A DNA stretch of 64,000 nucleotides, taken from NCBI GenBank assembly GCA_966211675.1, contig CBIHPK010000005.1, forward strand, positions 1 to 64,000, written 5' to 3'. The DNA comes from SCUS01 sp966211675. Lineage in GTDB: Bacteria > Myxococcota_A > Polyangia > Polyangiales > Ga0077539. This document shows positions 8,963 to 17,357 of the stretch, piece by piece. A model generated the notes under the pieces. That model was not told the DNA's origin and did no database searches. It worked only from the letters and a program-made list of their open reading frames with translations. Within the stretch, counting starts at the first letter, position 1. Each line of letters starts with the position of its first letter. The translations under genes were made by a program, and so were the position numbers.

Positions 8963-10111
8963 TCAGGCGAGCCCTGCGCGGTGGAGAGCCCAGCCGAGCC
9001 CCGCGCCGCCGAGCACCAGCCACGTCGAGTTGAGCCGGTAGCGGAGCAGCAGCGCGGCGCTCAGCGCGGCGAGCGCGACGGTGGGGAGGTCGACGAGCGC
9101 GGCGCGCCCGAGCTGCGCGGTGACGACCGCCATGAGCGCGAGCGAGGCGACGTTGACGCCGTCGAGGAAGGCCGCCGCGCGAGCCGACGCCCGCAGGCGC
9201 GGGACCAGCGGACCGCTCAGCGCCACGAAGACGAAGGCCGGGAGGAAGATGCCCAGCGTGGCGACGAGCGCCCCGCTCGGCCCCGCCAGGAGGTAGCCGA
9301 TGAAGGTCGCCGTGGTGAACACCGGCCCCGGGGTGACCTGACCGATCGCGATCGCGTCGAGGAGCTGCGCCTCGGTCAGCCAGCCGAGGCGCTGCACGAG
9401 GTCGGCGCGCAGGAAGGCCAGGAGCACGTAGCCGCTGCCGAAGAGCACCGAGCCGGTCTTGAGGAAGACCCAGAAGAGCGACGGCAGCGTCACGCCGCTC
9501 GCCGCGCCGCCCGCGACGGCCGGACCGAAGGGGAGCAGCGGAAACCACCCCCGGACCGGCGCCTCCCCGCCGGGGCGAGCTCGCGACGTCAGCAGGCTCA
9601 CCGCGCCGATGCCGAGGAGGATCGCGATCTCGTGGCCCCAGAGCGCGGACAGGATCACCGCGGCGGCGCCGAGGGCTCGCAGCCGGGGCGTGCGCGCGGC
9701 CCTGGGCGCGAGGCCCCAGAGGGCCTGCGCGACCACCGCGAGGATGACCGGCTTGACCCCGTAGAGGAGCCACCGGGCGGAGGGCACCGCGCCGAAGCGC
9801 ACGTAGACCCAGCCCAGCGCCCCGGTGAGGAGCATGGCCGGGACGATGAACGCCACGCCCGAGACGACGAGCCCCGCCCAGCGGCGACGGTCCCACCCGA
9901 TGTGGATCGCCATCTCCGTGGAGTTGGGTCCGGGGATGAGGTTGGTCGCGCCGAGCAGGTCGAGGAAGCGCTCCTCGCTGAGCCACTGCCGACGTCGCAC
10001 GACCTCGTCCTGCATCATCGCGATGTGCGCCGCGGGGCCGCCGAAGGCCGTCGCGCCGAGCCGCAGGAAGAGCAGCCCGAGCTCACGCAGGGAGGTGCGT
10101 TGGTCGCTCAT
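8963..10111 (-). CDS. chrA: Chromate transporter ChrA
   Basis: ChrA proteins are inner-membrane CHR-family transporters that export chromate. The 382-residue product is the full bidomain form. Both halves carry the family signature: FGGPAAHIAMM near residue 23 with LIPGPNSTEMA, and FGSGYVLLAFL with TPGPVFTTATFIGYL in the second half. About ten to twelve hydrophobic segments are seen. It starts 10 nt after sdaA, so the two are probably one transcript, an odd functional pairing. Native substrates of chromosomal CHR proteins are not always known, so chromate resistance is inferred from the family. Confidence 0.9.
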   Translation of the reverse strand: MSDQRTSLRELGLLFLRLGATAFGGPAAHIAMMQDEVVRRRQWLSEERFLDLLGATNLIPGPNSTEMAIHIGWDRRRWAGLVVSGVAFIVPAMLLTGALGWVYVRFGAVPSARWLLYGVKPVILAVVAQALWGLAPRAARTPRLRALGAAAVILSALWGHEIAILLGIGAVSLLTSRARPGGEAPVRGWFPLLPFGPAVAGGAASGVTLPSLFWVFLKTGSVLFGSGYVLLAFLRADLVQRLGWLTEAQLLDAIAIGQVTPGPVFTTATFIGYLLAGPSGALVATLGIFLPAFVFVALSGPLVPRLRASARAAAFLDGVNVASLALMAVVTAQLGRAALVDLPTVALAALSAALLLRYRLNSTWLVLGGAGLGWALHRAGLA

Positions 10112-10121
10112 CCCCGTGCGG

Positions 10122-11492
10122 TCAGCACTCGATGATGTTCACCGCGAGGCCGCCGCGGGCGGTCTCCTTGTACTTGGTGCTCATGTCCGCGCCGGTCTGG
10201 CGCATGGTCGCGATGACCTTGTCGAGCGACACCTTGTGCTTGCCGTCGCCCGCCATCGCGATGCGCGCGGCGTTGATGGCCTTCACGCTCCCCATGGCGT
10301 TGCGCTCGATGCATGGCACCTGCACGAGCCCGCCGATCGGGTCGCAGGTGAGCCCGAGGTTGTGCTCCATCCCGATCTCCGCGGCGTTCTCGACCTGCTC
10401 CGGGGTGCCGCCCATGACCTCCGCGAGGGCACCGGCGGCCATCGAACAGGCGACCCCGACCTCACCCTGGCAGCCCACCTCGGCGCCGGAGATCGACGCG
10501 TTGCGCTTGTAGAGGATCCCGATGGCCCCGGCCGTCAGCAGGAACCTCACGACCCCGTCATCGTCCGCGTTGGGGATGAAGCGACGGTAGTAGTGCAGCA
10601 CCGCCGGGATGATCCCCGCGGCGCCGTTGGTCGGGGCCGTGACCACCCTGCCCCCGGCCGCGTTCTCCTCGTTGACCGCGAGCGCGAAGAGGTTGACCCA
10701 GTCCATGGCCACCAGCGGGTCGGCGCCGTTGGGCTCGCAGCGCAGCTTGCGGAAGAAGGTCGCCGCGCGACGCCGCACCTTCAGTCCCCCCGGCAGGATG
10801 CCCTCGCGCTCGCAGCCTCGCTGCACGCAGCCCACCATCACCGCCCAGATCTCCAGCAGCCCGCGGCGCACCTCCTCGGCGGACCGCCACGCGCACTCGT
10901 TCTGGAACATCACCGTGCTGATGGAGAGCCCGCTCGCATGGCAGACGTCGAGCAGCTCCTGACCCGTGGAGAAGGGGTGGGGCATCGGGGCCCTCGCACC
11001 GCCGACGCCCTCCGCGACGCCATCGCGGTTGACCACGAAGCCGCCGCCCACGGAGTAGAACACCCGCTCCGCGAGGGTCCCGCCGTCCGCCCCGAGCGCC
11101 GTGAAGCGCATCCCGTTGGAGTGCAGCGGAAGCGTCTCCCGCCGATGGAACACCAGGTCCCGGTCCGGGCGGAAGGTCACCTCGCGCTTACCGGCCAGGG
11201 TAATCCTGCCCGCCGCGCGCACCGCCTCGACCTGCGTCGGCACCGTGTCCGGGTCGACCGACTCGGGCCTGGCCCCCATCAGCCCGAGGATCACCGCCGC
11301 GTCGCTCCCGTGTCCCTTCCCGGTGTGCCCGAGGGAGCCGAAGAGCTCGACCTTCACCCCCGCGACCGACTCCATCACCTCCGCGGCGATCAGGCCCTCG
11401 ACGAAGCGCAGCGCCGCGCGCATGGGCCCGACGGTGTGGGAGCTCGACGGCCCGATGCCGATGCTGAACAGATCGAACACGCTGATGGTCAC
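10122..11492 (-). CDS. sdaA: L-serine ammonia-lyase, iron-sulfur type
   Basis: The enzyme deaminates L-serine to pyruvate and ammonia using a 4Fe-4S cluster. The 456-residue length matches E. coli SdaA. The N-terminal beta domain begins SVFDLFSIGIGPSSSHTVGP, and the C-terminal alpha domain carries the cluster cysteines in GEVGVACSMAAG, GLTCDPIGG and QVPCIERNA. The only start compatible with the family is GTG 11492. It has no Shine-Dalgarno but has TATGCT 6 nt upstream, suggesting a leaderless message. The gene is divergent from nikR across 100 bp and is followed by chrA. Confidence 0.93.
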   Translation of the reverse strand: MTISVFDLFSIGIGPSSSHTVGPMRAALRFVEGLIAAEVMESVAGVKVELFGSLGHTGKGHGSDAAVILGLMGARPESVDPDTVPTQVEAVRAAGRITLAGKREVTFRPDRDLVFHRRETLPLHSNGMRFTALGADGGTLAERVFYSVGGGFVVNRDGVAEGVGGARAPMPHPFSTGQELLDVCHASGLSISTVMFQNECAWRSAEEVRRGLLEIWAVMVGCVQRGCEREGILPGGLKVRRRAATFFRKLRCEPNGADPLVAMDWVNLFALAVNEENAAGGRVVTAPTNGAAGIIPAVLHYYRRFIPNADDDGVVRFLLTAGAIGILYKRNASISGAEVGCQGEVGVACSMAAGALAEVMGGTPEQVENAAEIGMEHNLGLTCDPIGGLVQVPCIERNAMGSVKAINAARIAMAGDGKHKVSLDKVIATMRQTGADMSTKYKETARGGLAVNIIEC

Positions 11493-11498
11493 CGCGGG

Positions 11499-11504
11499 AG
11501 CATA
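11499..11504 (-). promoter_or_regulatory. Candidate -10 element for leaderless sdaA
   Basis: TATGCT on the minus strand ends 6 nt before the GTG start of sdaA. With normal -10 to start-site spacing, transcription would begin at the start codon. No Shine-Dalgarno is present. Confidence 0.4.
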
Positions 11505-11580
11505 GCGCCGCGCGGCGAGGCGTGCGTCCGAGTCCGCCTCCGCGGCACTCTCCTCGCCCCACCGCTCCCCTGGGTGGCTG

Positions 11581-11586
11581 TATGGT
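11581..11586 (+). promoter_or_regulatory. Candidate -10 element for leaderless nikR
   Basis: TATGGT ends 6 nt before the nikR ATG, mirroring the arrangement at the divergent sdaA start 77 nt away. No Shine-Dalgarno is present. Confidence 0.4.
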
Positions 11587-11592
11587 TCGCGC

Positions 11593-12045
11593 ATGGCCGG
11601 TGACCTCGTTCGATTCGGCGTCGCAATGGACGCCGACCTGCTGCAGCGCTTCGACGACCACATCGGGGAGAAGGGCTACGCCAACCGCTCGGAGGCGCTG
11701 CGCGACCTCATTCGCGCGGACCTCGTCAACGCGCACCTGAAGCGCGACGGCCTCGCGGTGGCGACGCTCACCCTCGTCTACGACCACCACGTGCGCGAGC
11801 TCTCCGAGAAGCTCACCGACATGCAGCACGACCTGGGCGAGCACGTCGTCTCCACGCTCCACGTGCACCTCGACCACGACCACTGCCTGGAGGTCATCGT
11901 GCTGCGCGGCCCCTCCGGGCTCATCGAGACCGCGGCCAACCGGCTGCTGGCGACCAAGGGGGTCGAGCACGGCCGCCTCGTGGCCACGGCGCTCCCGGAG
12001 CACACCCACCAGCACCAGGACGACCAGCACCAGGGAACCCGCTGA
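11593..12045 (+). CDS. nikR: Nickel-responsive transcriptional regulator NikR
   Basis: NikR is a ribbon-helix-helix repressor with a C-terminal ACT-like nickel domain. The 150-residue protein has the ribbon strand VRFGVAMD and helices through NRSEALRDLIR in the first 45 residues. The nickel ligands correspond to His79, His90, His92 and Cys98 (LHVHLDHDHC), at the same spacing as in E. coli NikR (H76, H87, H89, C95). The C-terminus has a His/Gln-rich tail (EHTHQHQDDQHQ) absent from E. coli NikR, which could bind extra metal. No nickel transporter or urease gene is adjacent. The gene is divergent from sdaA, so NikR could act on the shared 100-bp region. Confidence 0.92.
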   Translation: MAGDLVRFGVAMDADLLQRFDDHIGEKGYANRSEALRDLIRADLVNAHLKRDGLAVATLTLVYDHHVRELSEKLTDMQHDLGEHVVSTLHVHLDHDHCLEVIVLRGPSGLIETAANRLLATKGVEHGRLVATALPEHTHQHQDDQHQGTR

Positions 12046-12049
12046 GGGT

Positions 12050-13138
12050 TCACCCCCGCGAGAGCGCCGCGTCCATCGCCCGGGCGCAGCCTCGCGGCGT
12101 CGCCCCCGGCGCCCGACCCAGCACCACGAAGCCGTCGCCGTCGTCGTCCATCCGCCCGAGGTCGCTGGTCTGGATCGCCACGGCGCTCCCGAGGTTCATG
12201 AGGTCGACCACGCGCACCAGCCCCACCTCCCCGCGCGGAAGCTCCCTCAACGTCACCGCATCGACCATCGACACGCGCACCCAGGGCGGAACCCGGTAGC
12301 TCGCGCTCCCCTCGCGCCGCGCCTCGTAGCCCTGCGAGCTGAGCTCCGTCATCCCGTACTCGCCCACGATCTCCGCCTCCGCCACGCCGAACGCCGCCCG
12401 GATCATCCCCCGCAGCACCGCTGGATCGATCTCCCGAGAGCGCCCCTTGAATCCCCCGGTCGGCATCACGACGCTCCCCGGCGGCAGCCTCCAGCGGGTC
12501 TCATCGACGGCATCGAGCAGGTGCACGAAGCCGAAGCTCGTGCCCAGCAGTGCCACCGGAACGCCCGCCCGACAAGCCTCGCGGACGACCGCGCCCACCC
12601 TCGGCGCGTCGAGGGCGGCGTGACGGACCATCCACGGATCCTCCGCGCCCTGATGCCAGCGCTCGGCGAAGCGCCCCAGCATGAAGGAGAGCGACGACGT
12701 CGGCGCGAGCTCCTCCGGCTCCGCGAGAAACACGCAGCGGTACTCCGCCCCCGGCAGGAGCCACCGCGCGGCCGTCGCGCAGGAGGCGCTCGCGTAGAGG
12801 GACAGGTCCGCGAACGCGTGCCTCCCGTGGACCTCCTGGGTGGTCCCGCTCGTCTCGAAGACGCGCACCGTCGCGGGCTCCGGGAAGCACGCCACGCGGG
12901 CCGCCTTGAATACATCGGTCGGTAACGCCGGGATCTCCGAGAGGGCCCCTGGGGTCCGGGCTCCGAGCGCGCTCGCCGCGACGCGCTCGATCACCGGGCA
13001 CCGCGCTCGCTGCCACGCGAAGACCTCGCACCCGAGGCTCTCGATCACCTCCTCGCCGATGGAGCCGAAGGGAGCGGCGGCCAGCGCGTGGAGCCTCGTC
13101 CAGAGCTCGCGGCCCTCGTCGTCGAGCCAGTCGCTCAC
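12050..13138 (-). CDS. LuxE-like acyl-protein synthetase / acyl-adenylate ligase
   Basis: This 362-residue protein belongs to the adenylating LuxE (acyl-protein synthetase) branch, which activates fatty acids with ATP. Visible motifs are the phosphate-binding FETSGTT (94-100), VVMPTGGFKGRSREI, the adenylate-binding VGEYGMTELSSQGY (about 258-271) and a late SDLGRMD. In bioluminescent bacteria LuxE hands the acyl group to reductase LuxC, but no LuxC or luciferase gene is in this window. The GTG start at 13138 overlaps the TGA of the upstream aminotransferase (GTGA), indicating translational coupling. Its real substrate is unknown. It converges on nikR with 4 nt between stops. Confidence 0.75.
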   Translation of the reverse strand: MSDWLDDEGRELWTRLHALAAAPFGSIGEEVIESLGCEVFAWQRARCPVIERVAASALGARTPGALSEIPALPTDVFKAARVACFPEPATVRVFETSGTTQEVHGRHAFADLSLYASASCATAARWLLPGAEYRCVFLAEPEELAPTSSLSFMLGRFAERWHQGAEDPWMVRHAALDAPRVGAVVREACRAGVPVALLGTSFGFVHLLDAVDETRWRLPPGSVVMPTGGFKGRSREIDPAVLRGMIRAAFGVAEAEIVGEYGMTELSSQGYEARREGSASYRVPPWVRVSMVDAVTLRELPRGEVGLVRVVDLMNLGSAVAIQTSDLGRMDDDGDGFVVLGRAPGATPRGCARAMDAALSRG

Positions 13139-14484
13139 GGCGCGATCTCGGAGAGCACCTCGGCCAGGGTCACCGCGAAGCCGTCGATCTGCTCATCGGT
13201 GAGGCAGGCCGGCGGGGTGAGCGTCAGCACGTCCCCGGCGACGCCGCCGGTCAGCAGCACATAACCCCGCTCCAGCATGCGCCGGCACACGGCGAGCGCG
13301 CGCCGAAGCCCGCCCTCGATGGTGACGCCCACGAGAAGTCCCGAGAAGGTCAGCCGGCGAACGCCGAGCCCGGTGCGATGCAGCGACGAGCGCAGGGCCC
13401 GCTCGAGCGACGCCGCGCTGCGGTGGATCATCGCGGCCGTCTCCTCCCGCTGGAGCACCTCCAGCGAGGCGATCGCGGCCGCGCAGGCGAGCGGGTTACC
13501 GAGGAAGGTCGAGGTGTGGATGGCCTCGCCGACGGAGGTCCCCCAGGCCTTCGCGACGCCCTCTCGGAGAATCGCGGCGCTCACCGGCAGTCCCCCGCCG
13601 AGGGCCTTTCCCACCACGACGACATCGGGCTCGCAGCCCATCGCCTCCGACTGCAACCACGGCCCGGTCCGACCGAGGCCGGTGTAGATCTCGTCCGCGA
13701 TGAGCAGCGCTCCGTGCTCTTGGGCCATCGCCGAGAGCGCCGCGAGGGCCCCCGGCGCCGAAGGCTCGACGCCTCCCCTCCCCAGCGTCGGCTCGATGAT
13801 CACCGCGCCGGTTCGCCCCTCCGCGAGCACGAGCCGTACGGCCTCGAGCGAGCGCTCGGCTCCCTCGACGGACGGATACGGCGCGAAGCGCACGGCAGGG
13901 TTGAGCTGCCCCGCGAAGGGCTCGCGGAAGGCCAGCTTGTACCCGCACGCGGCGAGCGCTCCGTAGCTGAGGCCGTGGTAGCTGCCCTCGAAGGCCAGCA
14001 CGCCGACCTTCCCCGTCGCGAGCATCGCGGTCTTGAGCGCCGCCTCGACCGCGTCGGCGCCCGAGAGCCCGAGGATCACCCTGGCCGTCCACGGGACGAG
14101 CGCCGCGAGCCGCGACTCGAGGACGATCTTCTGCGCCGACGGGTACACGTCCCCGAGGGCGTGCAGCAGCAAGCCCGCCTGGGCCTGCACCGCCGCGACG
14201 ACCTCGGGGTGCCCGTGCCCGAGCAGCGCGACGCCGAAGCCCCCGGTGAGGTCGACGTAGCGGTTGCCATCGACATCGAGGACGTTGGCGCCGCGGGCCT
14301 GCGCCCAGACGATGGGGTCATGGGAGGCGCCGGTGAGCTCCTCGCGACGACGCCGGCGCGCGGTGAGCCCGGGGCACTCCACGGAGGCCAGGAGGTCCAC
14401 GAGCGCGCGGGTCGCCTCGCCGCCGGGTCCGTTCGCACGGACCATCGGCGGGAGGTCACCGGAGAGGGAGATGGGATGGGACAT
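13135..14484 (-). CDS. Class III PLP-dependent aminotransferase
   Basis: The 449-residue protein has the standard fold-type I class III layout. VDLTGGFGVALLGHGHPEV lies near 77-95, the PLP phosphate region at GLSGADAVEAALKTA, the PLP-ring Asp264 in IADEIYTGLGRTG and the Schiff-base Lys293 in VVGKALGGGLPVS. It is related to acetylornithine, GABA and beta-amino acid transaminases, but the specificity cannot be read. The ATG at 14484 is chosen from the homologous N-terminus; no clear Shine-Dalgarno is seen. It lies 44 nt downstream of rplQ, at the tail of the ribosomal operon, and overlaps the LuxE-like gene by 4 nt. Amination of an acyl-derived carbonyl is a speculative joint role. Confidence 0.82.
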   Translation of the reverse strand: MSHPISLSGDLPPMVRANGPGGEATRALVDLLASVECPGLTARRRRREELTGASHDPIVWAQARGANVLDVDGNRYVDLTGGFGVALLGHGHPEVVAAVQAQAGLLLHALGDVYPSAQKIVLESRLAALVPWTARVILGLSGADAVEAALKTAMLATGKVGVLAFEGSYHGLSYGALAACGYKLAFREPFAGQLNPAVRFAPYPSVEGAERSLEAVRLVLAEGRTGAVIIEPTLGRGGVEPSAPGALAALSAMAQEHGALLIADEIYTGLGRTGPWLQSEAMGCEPDVVVVGKALGGGLPVSAAILREGVAKAWGTSVGEAIHTSTFLGNPLACAAAIASLEVLQREETAAMIHRSAASLERALRSSLHRTGLGVRRLTFSGLLVGVTIEGGLRRALAVCRRMLERGYVLLTGGVAGDVLTLTPPACLTDEQIDGFAVTLAEVLSEIAP

Positions 14485-14528
14485 CACGGGGATCGCCGCC
14501 GCGGATGTGCGGCAGCTCGACGGGGCGA

Positions 14529-15080
14529 TCAGCCCGCGGCGGGGGGCTCTTCGGCCGAGCGGGACCTGGGGGCCTCGGCGCGCACGGCCTCGGTCACCGG
14601 GCTGACGGAGACGGCGGTCTTGGCGCCGACCTTCGGGTCGCGGACGACCAGCTCGATGAGGCACATCTCGGCGTTGTCGCCGCGACGGAAGCCGGTCTTG
14701 AGGATGCGGGTGTAGCCGCCAGCGCGACCCACGAAGCGCGGAGCGATCTCACGGAACAGGTGTTCGATGACATCGATGCGCTCGGCCTGACCCTCGACGA
14801 TGCGAACCTGCACGCGGGGCAGGTACGAGGCGATCTCGCGCTTGAGCGCGAGGCGCGCCGCCGCGACCTTGGGGTCGCTGACGGTCGCCGCGTTCGCGTC
14901 CGCACCGAGGCGGGCGACGCGGGTGATCAGGCGCTCGGCGATGCGCCGCAGCTCCTTGGCCTTCGGGACGGTGGTCTCGATCCGCTCGTGGGTGAACAGG
15001 TTGGCCGCGAGGTTCCTGAACATCGCATCGCGGCTCGAGCCGTCGCGGTCAAACTTTCGACCAGAATTCTGGTGACGCAT
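14529..15080 (-). CDS. rplQ: 50S ribosomal protein L17
   Basis: L17 is a large-subunit protein near the exit tunnel. The conserved start MRHQNSGRKFDRDGSSRDAM, the HERIETTVPKAKELRR motif and RAGGYTRILKTGFRRGDNAEM are all present. At 183 residues it is about 55 longer than the E. coli protein. Roughly 28 extra residues sit between ERLITRVARL and EHLFREIAPRF (a basic segment with ALKREIASYLPRVQV), and there is an Arg/Ser/Ala/Pro-rich C-terminal tail. It is the last ribosomal gene of the cluster, 38 nt after rpoA. Confidence 0.95.
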   Translation of the reverse strand: MRHQNSGRKFDRDGSSRDAMFRNLAANLFTHERIETTVPKAKELRRIAERLITRVARLGADANAATVSDPKVAAARLALKREIASYLPRVQVRIVEGQAERIDVIEHLFREIAPRFVGRAGGYTRILKTGFRRGDNAEMCLIELVVRDPKVGAKTAVSVSPVTEAVRAEAPRSRSAEEPPAAG

Positions 15081-15118
15081 GGCAGTGGTTCCTGGGGTTC
15101 AATCTCTAACAGGTGATC

Positions 15119-16150
15119 TCAGCCGTGCTCGGCCTTCCAGCGCTCGAGCAGTCCCGGCCAGTTTTCGATATGGGTGCCCAACTGGAGGTTGAGCTCGTTG
15201 AGCTTGTCCTTGATTTCCTTGAGGGACTTGCGACCAAAGTTCTTGGTCTTGAGCAGGTCCGCCTCGGTCTTCTGCACGAGCTCGCCGATGTACGAGATGT
15301 TGGCGTTCTGGAGGCAGTTGGCGCTGCGCACCGAGAGCTCGAACTCCTCCACCGACTTGAAGAGCGCGTCGTTGATGGGCTCCTCGCGCATCGCCGACGG
15401 AGTGGAGACGACCTCGTCCTGCTCCTGGAAGTTGATGAAGATCTGGAGCTGCTCCTTGAGGATCTTCGCCGCGTACGCGACGGCGTCCCGCGGGCGCACC
15501 GCGCCGTTGGTCCACACCTCGAGGGTGAGCTTGTCGTAGTCGGTCATCTGCCCGACGCGCGCGTTGGTGACCGTGTAGTTCACCTTGCGCACCGGGGAGA
15601 AGAGCGAGTCGATGGGCACCCAGCCGATGGCCAGGTTCGGGTCCTTGTTGCGCTCGGCGGGGACGTACCCGCGACCCATGCCGACGATGATCTCCATCGA
15701 GAGCTTGCCGCCCTTGGAGACCGTCGCGACGTGCTGGTTCGGGTTGAGCACCTTGATGCCCGCCATCGCCTCGGTCTTGATGTCCCCGGCGAGCACCGCG
15801 CCCGGGCCCTCCTTCACGAGGCTCAGGGTGTAGCGCTTCGCCTCCGCGGCGTGGAACACCACCTCCTTGAGGTTGAGCACGATGTCGGTGACGTCTTCCT
15901 TGACGTCGTCGATGGTCGTGAACTCGTGAAGCGCGCCGTCGAGCCGCACCGCGGTGATCGCGGCGCCCTGGAGCGAGGACAACAGCACGCGCCGAAGCGA
16001 GTTGCCGATGGTGATGCCGAAGCCGCGCTCCAACGGCTCGCACACGAACTTGCCGTAGGACTCCGAGTGGCTATCCCGATCTTCCTCAAGGAGCGCCTTG
16101 GGTCGGATGAGGTCTCGCCAGTTGCGGGCCTGCGTGGACGACTGCGTCAT
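15119..16150 (-). CDS. rpoA: DNA-directed RNA polymerase subunit alpha
   Basis: Alpha dimerises to nucleate RNA polymerase assembly, and its C-terminal domain binds UP elements and activators. The 343-residue product has the N-terminal domain with GFGITIGNSLRRVLLSSLQG and the C-terminal helix-hairpin domain with RSANCLQNANISYIGELVQ and LLKTKNFGRKSLKEIKDKL. That matches the DNA-binding surface of E. coli alpha. It lies in the usual position between rpsD and rplQ; the 83 nt upstream to rpsD show no extra gene. Confidence 0.97.
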   Translation of the reverse strand: MTQSSTQARNWRDLIRPKALLEEDRDSHSESYGKFVCEPLERGFGITIGNSLRRVLLSSLQGAAITAVRLDGALHEFTTIDDVKEDVTDIVLNLKEVVFHAAEAKRYTLSLVKEGPGAVLAGDIKTEAMAGIKVLNPNQHVATVSKGGKLSMEIIVGMGRGYVPAERNKDPNLAIGWVPIDSLFSPVRKVNYTVTNARVGQMTDYDKLTLEVWTNGAVRPRDAVAYAAKILKEQLQIFINFQEQDEVVSTPSAMREEPINDALFKSVEEFELSVRSANCLQNANISYIGELVQKTEADLLKTKNFGRKSLKEIKDKLNELNLQLGTHIENWPGLLERWKAEHG

Positions 16151-16233
16151 GGAAACCCTTTCCCTTCGTACACCACACAGCGCGAGGCCCCACCGAACAT
16201 CGTCGGTGGAGCCTGTCGCGCGGACTCTTCAAA

Positions 16234-16860
16234 TCAGCGGCTGTAGAACTCGACGATCAGCTGTTCCTTGATCTCGAGCCCGACCTCTTCGCGGAGCGGG
16301 AGCGTCTTCACGGTGCCCGTGAACGACTCCTTCTCCAGCTCGAGCCAGGTCGTCGGCGAGCGCCGCTCGGCGCCCGTGACGGACTCCTTGACCCGAGCGA
16401 TCTCGCGCGACTTCTCGCGGATCGAGATCTTGTCGCCAGCCTTCACGAGGAAGCTGGGGATGTTCACCCGCTTGCCGTTCACCGTGACGTGGCAGTGCAG
16501 CACGAGCTGCCTGGCCTCGTTGCGGGTCGCGGCGAAGCCGAGGCGGTAGACGACGTTGTCCAGCCGGCGCTCGAGGAGCGCGAGCAGGTTCTCGCCGGTG
16601 ACGCCCTTGGTGCGATCGGCCTCCGCGAAGTACTTGCGGAACTGACGCTCCAGCACCCCGTAGATGCGACGGACCTTCTGCTTCTCACGCAGGCGGAGGC
16701 CGTACTCGCTGAACTTCACCCGCTGCTCGCCGTGCTGACCCGGCGGCCGCGGGCGGCGCTTGAACGAGCACTTCTCGGTGTAGCAGCGATCACCCTTGAG
16801 ATACAGCTCCATCCCCTCGCGGCGGCAGAGCTTGCAGACCGGACCGATGTAACGCGCCAT
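16234..16860 (-). CDS. rpsD: 30S ribosomal protein S4, zinc-binding form
   Basis: S4 is a primary 16S rRNA-binding assembly protein. The 208-residue product starts MARYIGPVCKLCRREG and carries four cysteines (9, 12, 26, 31) in a CxxC-x13-CxxxxC pattern, so this is the zinc-containing (C+) form. The S4 RNA-binding domain follows (LERRLDNVVYRLGFAATRNE, then NGKRVNIPS). S4 often autoregulates its alpha-operon; no leader structure was assigned here. It sits between rpsK and rpoA. Confidence 0.97.
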   Translation of the reverse strand: MARYIGPVCKLCRREGMELYLKGDRCYTEKCSFKRRPRPPGQHGEQRVKFSEYGLRLREKQKVRRIYGVLERQFRKYFAEADRTKGVTGENLLALLERRLDNVVYRLGFAATRNEARQLVLHCHVTVNGKRVNIPSFLVKAGDKISIREKSREIARVKESVTGAERRSPTTWLELEKESFTGTVKTLPLREEVGLEIKEQLIVEFYSR

Positions 16861-16899
16861 GACGACTAACCGCTCTCTTCTTCCTATAAACCGATGAGA

Positions 16900-17319
16900 T
16901 CAGACCCGGCGCCGCTTCGGCGGCCGGCACCCGTTGTGCGGAATCGGGGTGACGTCACGGATGAGCGTCACGCGGAAACCCGCCGTCGAGAGCGCTCGCA
17001 GCGCGCTCTCGCGACCCGCACCCGGGCCCTTGATGAACACCGCGACCTCGCGCATCCCGTGCTCCGCCGCCTTGCGGACGGCGTCCTCCGCCGCGACCTG
17101 CGCAGCGAAGGGGGTGCTCTTGCGAGAACCCTTGAAGCCACGCGACCCCGCGGAGGACCACGCTACGGTGTTCCCGTAGATGTCCGCGATGGTGACGATC
17201 GTGTTGTTGAACGTCGCCTGGATGTGGCAGACGCCCTTCGGCACGTTCTTCCGAACCCTCTTCTTGCCCTTGAGCCCCGCCTTGCCGGTGGCAGCTCCGC
17301 TCGCTTGCGCCTTCGCCAT
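16900..17319 (-). CDS. rpsK: 30S ribosomal protein S11
   Basis: S11 forms part of the small-subunit platform and contacts mRNA at the E site. The 139-residue protein has a Lys/Ala/Gly-rich N-terminal arm, then GVCHIQATFNNTIVTIAD, SAGSRGFKGSRKSTPFAAQ and the C-terminal signature DVTPIPHNGCRPPKRRRV. It lies between rpsM (38 nt upstream) and rpsD (39 nt downstream) in the conserved alpha-operon order. Confidence 0.97.
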   Translation of the reverse strand: MAKAQASGAATGKAGLKGKKRVRKNVPKGVCHIQATFNNTIVTIADIYGNTVAWSSAGSRGFKGSRKSTPFAAQVAAEDAVRKAAEHGMREVAVFIKGPGAGRESALRALSTAGFRVTLIRDVTPIPHNGCRPPKRRRV

Positions 17320-17357
17320 CGAAGTCCTCTTGCCTTGTCTGTCGACCTACGAAACCG

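Noticed and set aside
11492..11663. An upstream extension of sdaA
   Set aside because: It would overlap the divergent nikR start and shows no family similarity; GTG 11492 gives the normal length.
13138..14484. Bioluminescence (lux) operon
   Set aside because: Only a LuxE-like ligase is present. luxA, luxB, luxC, luxD and a flavin reductase are all absent.
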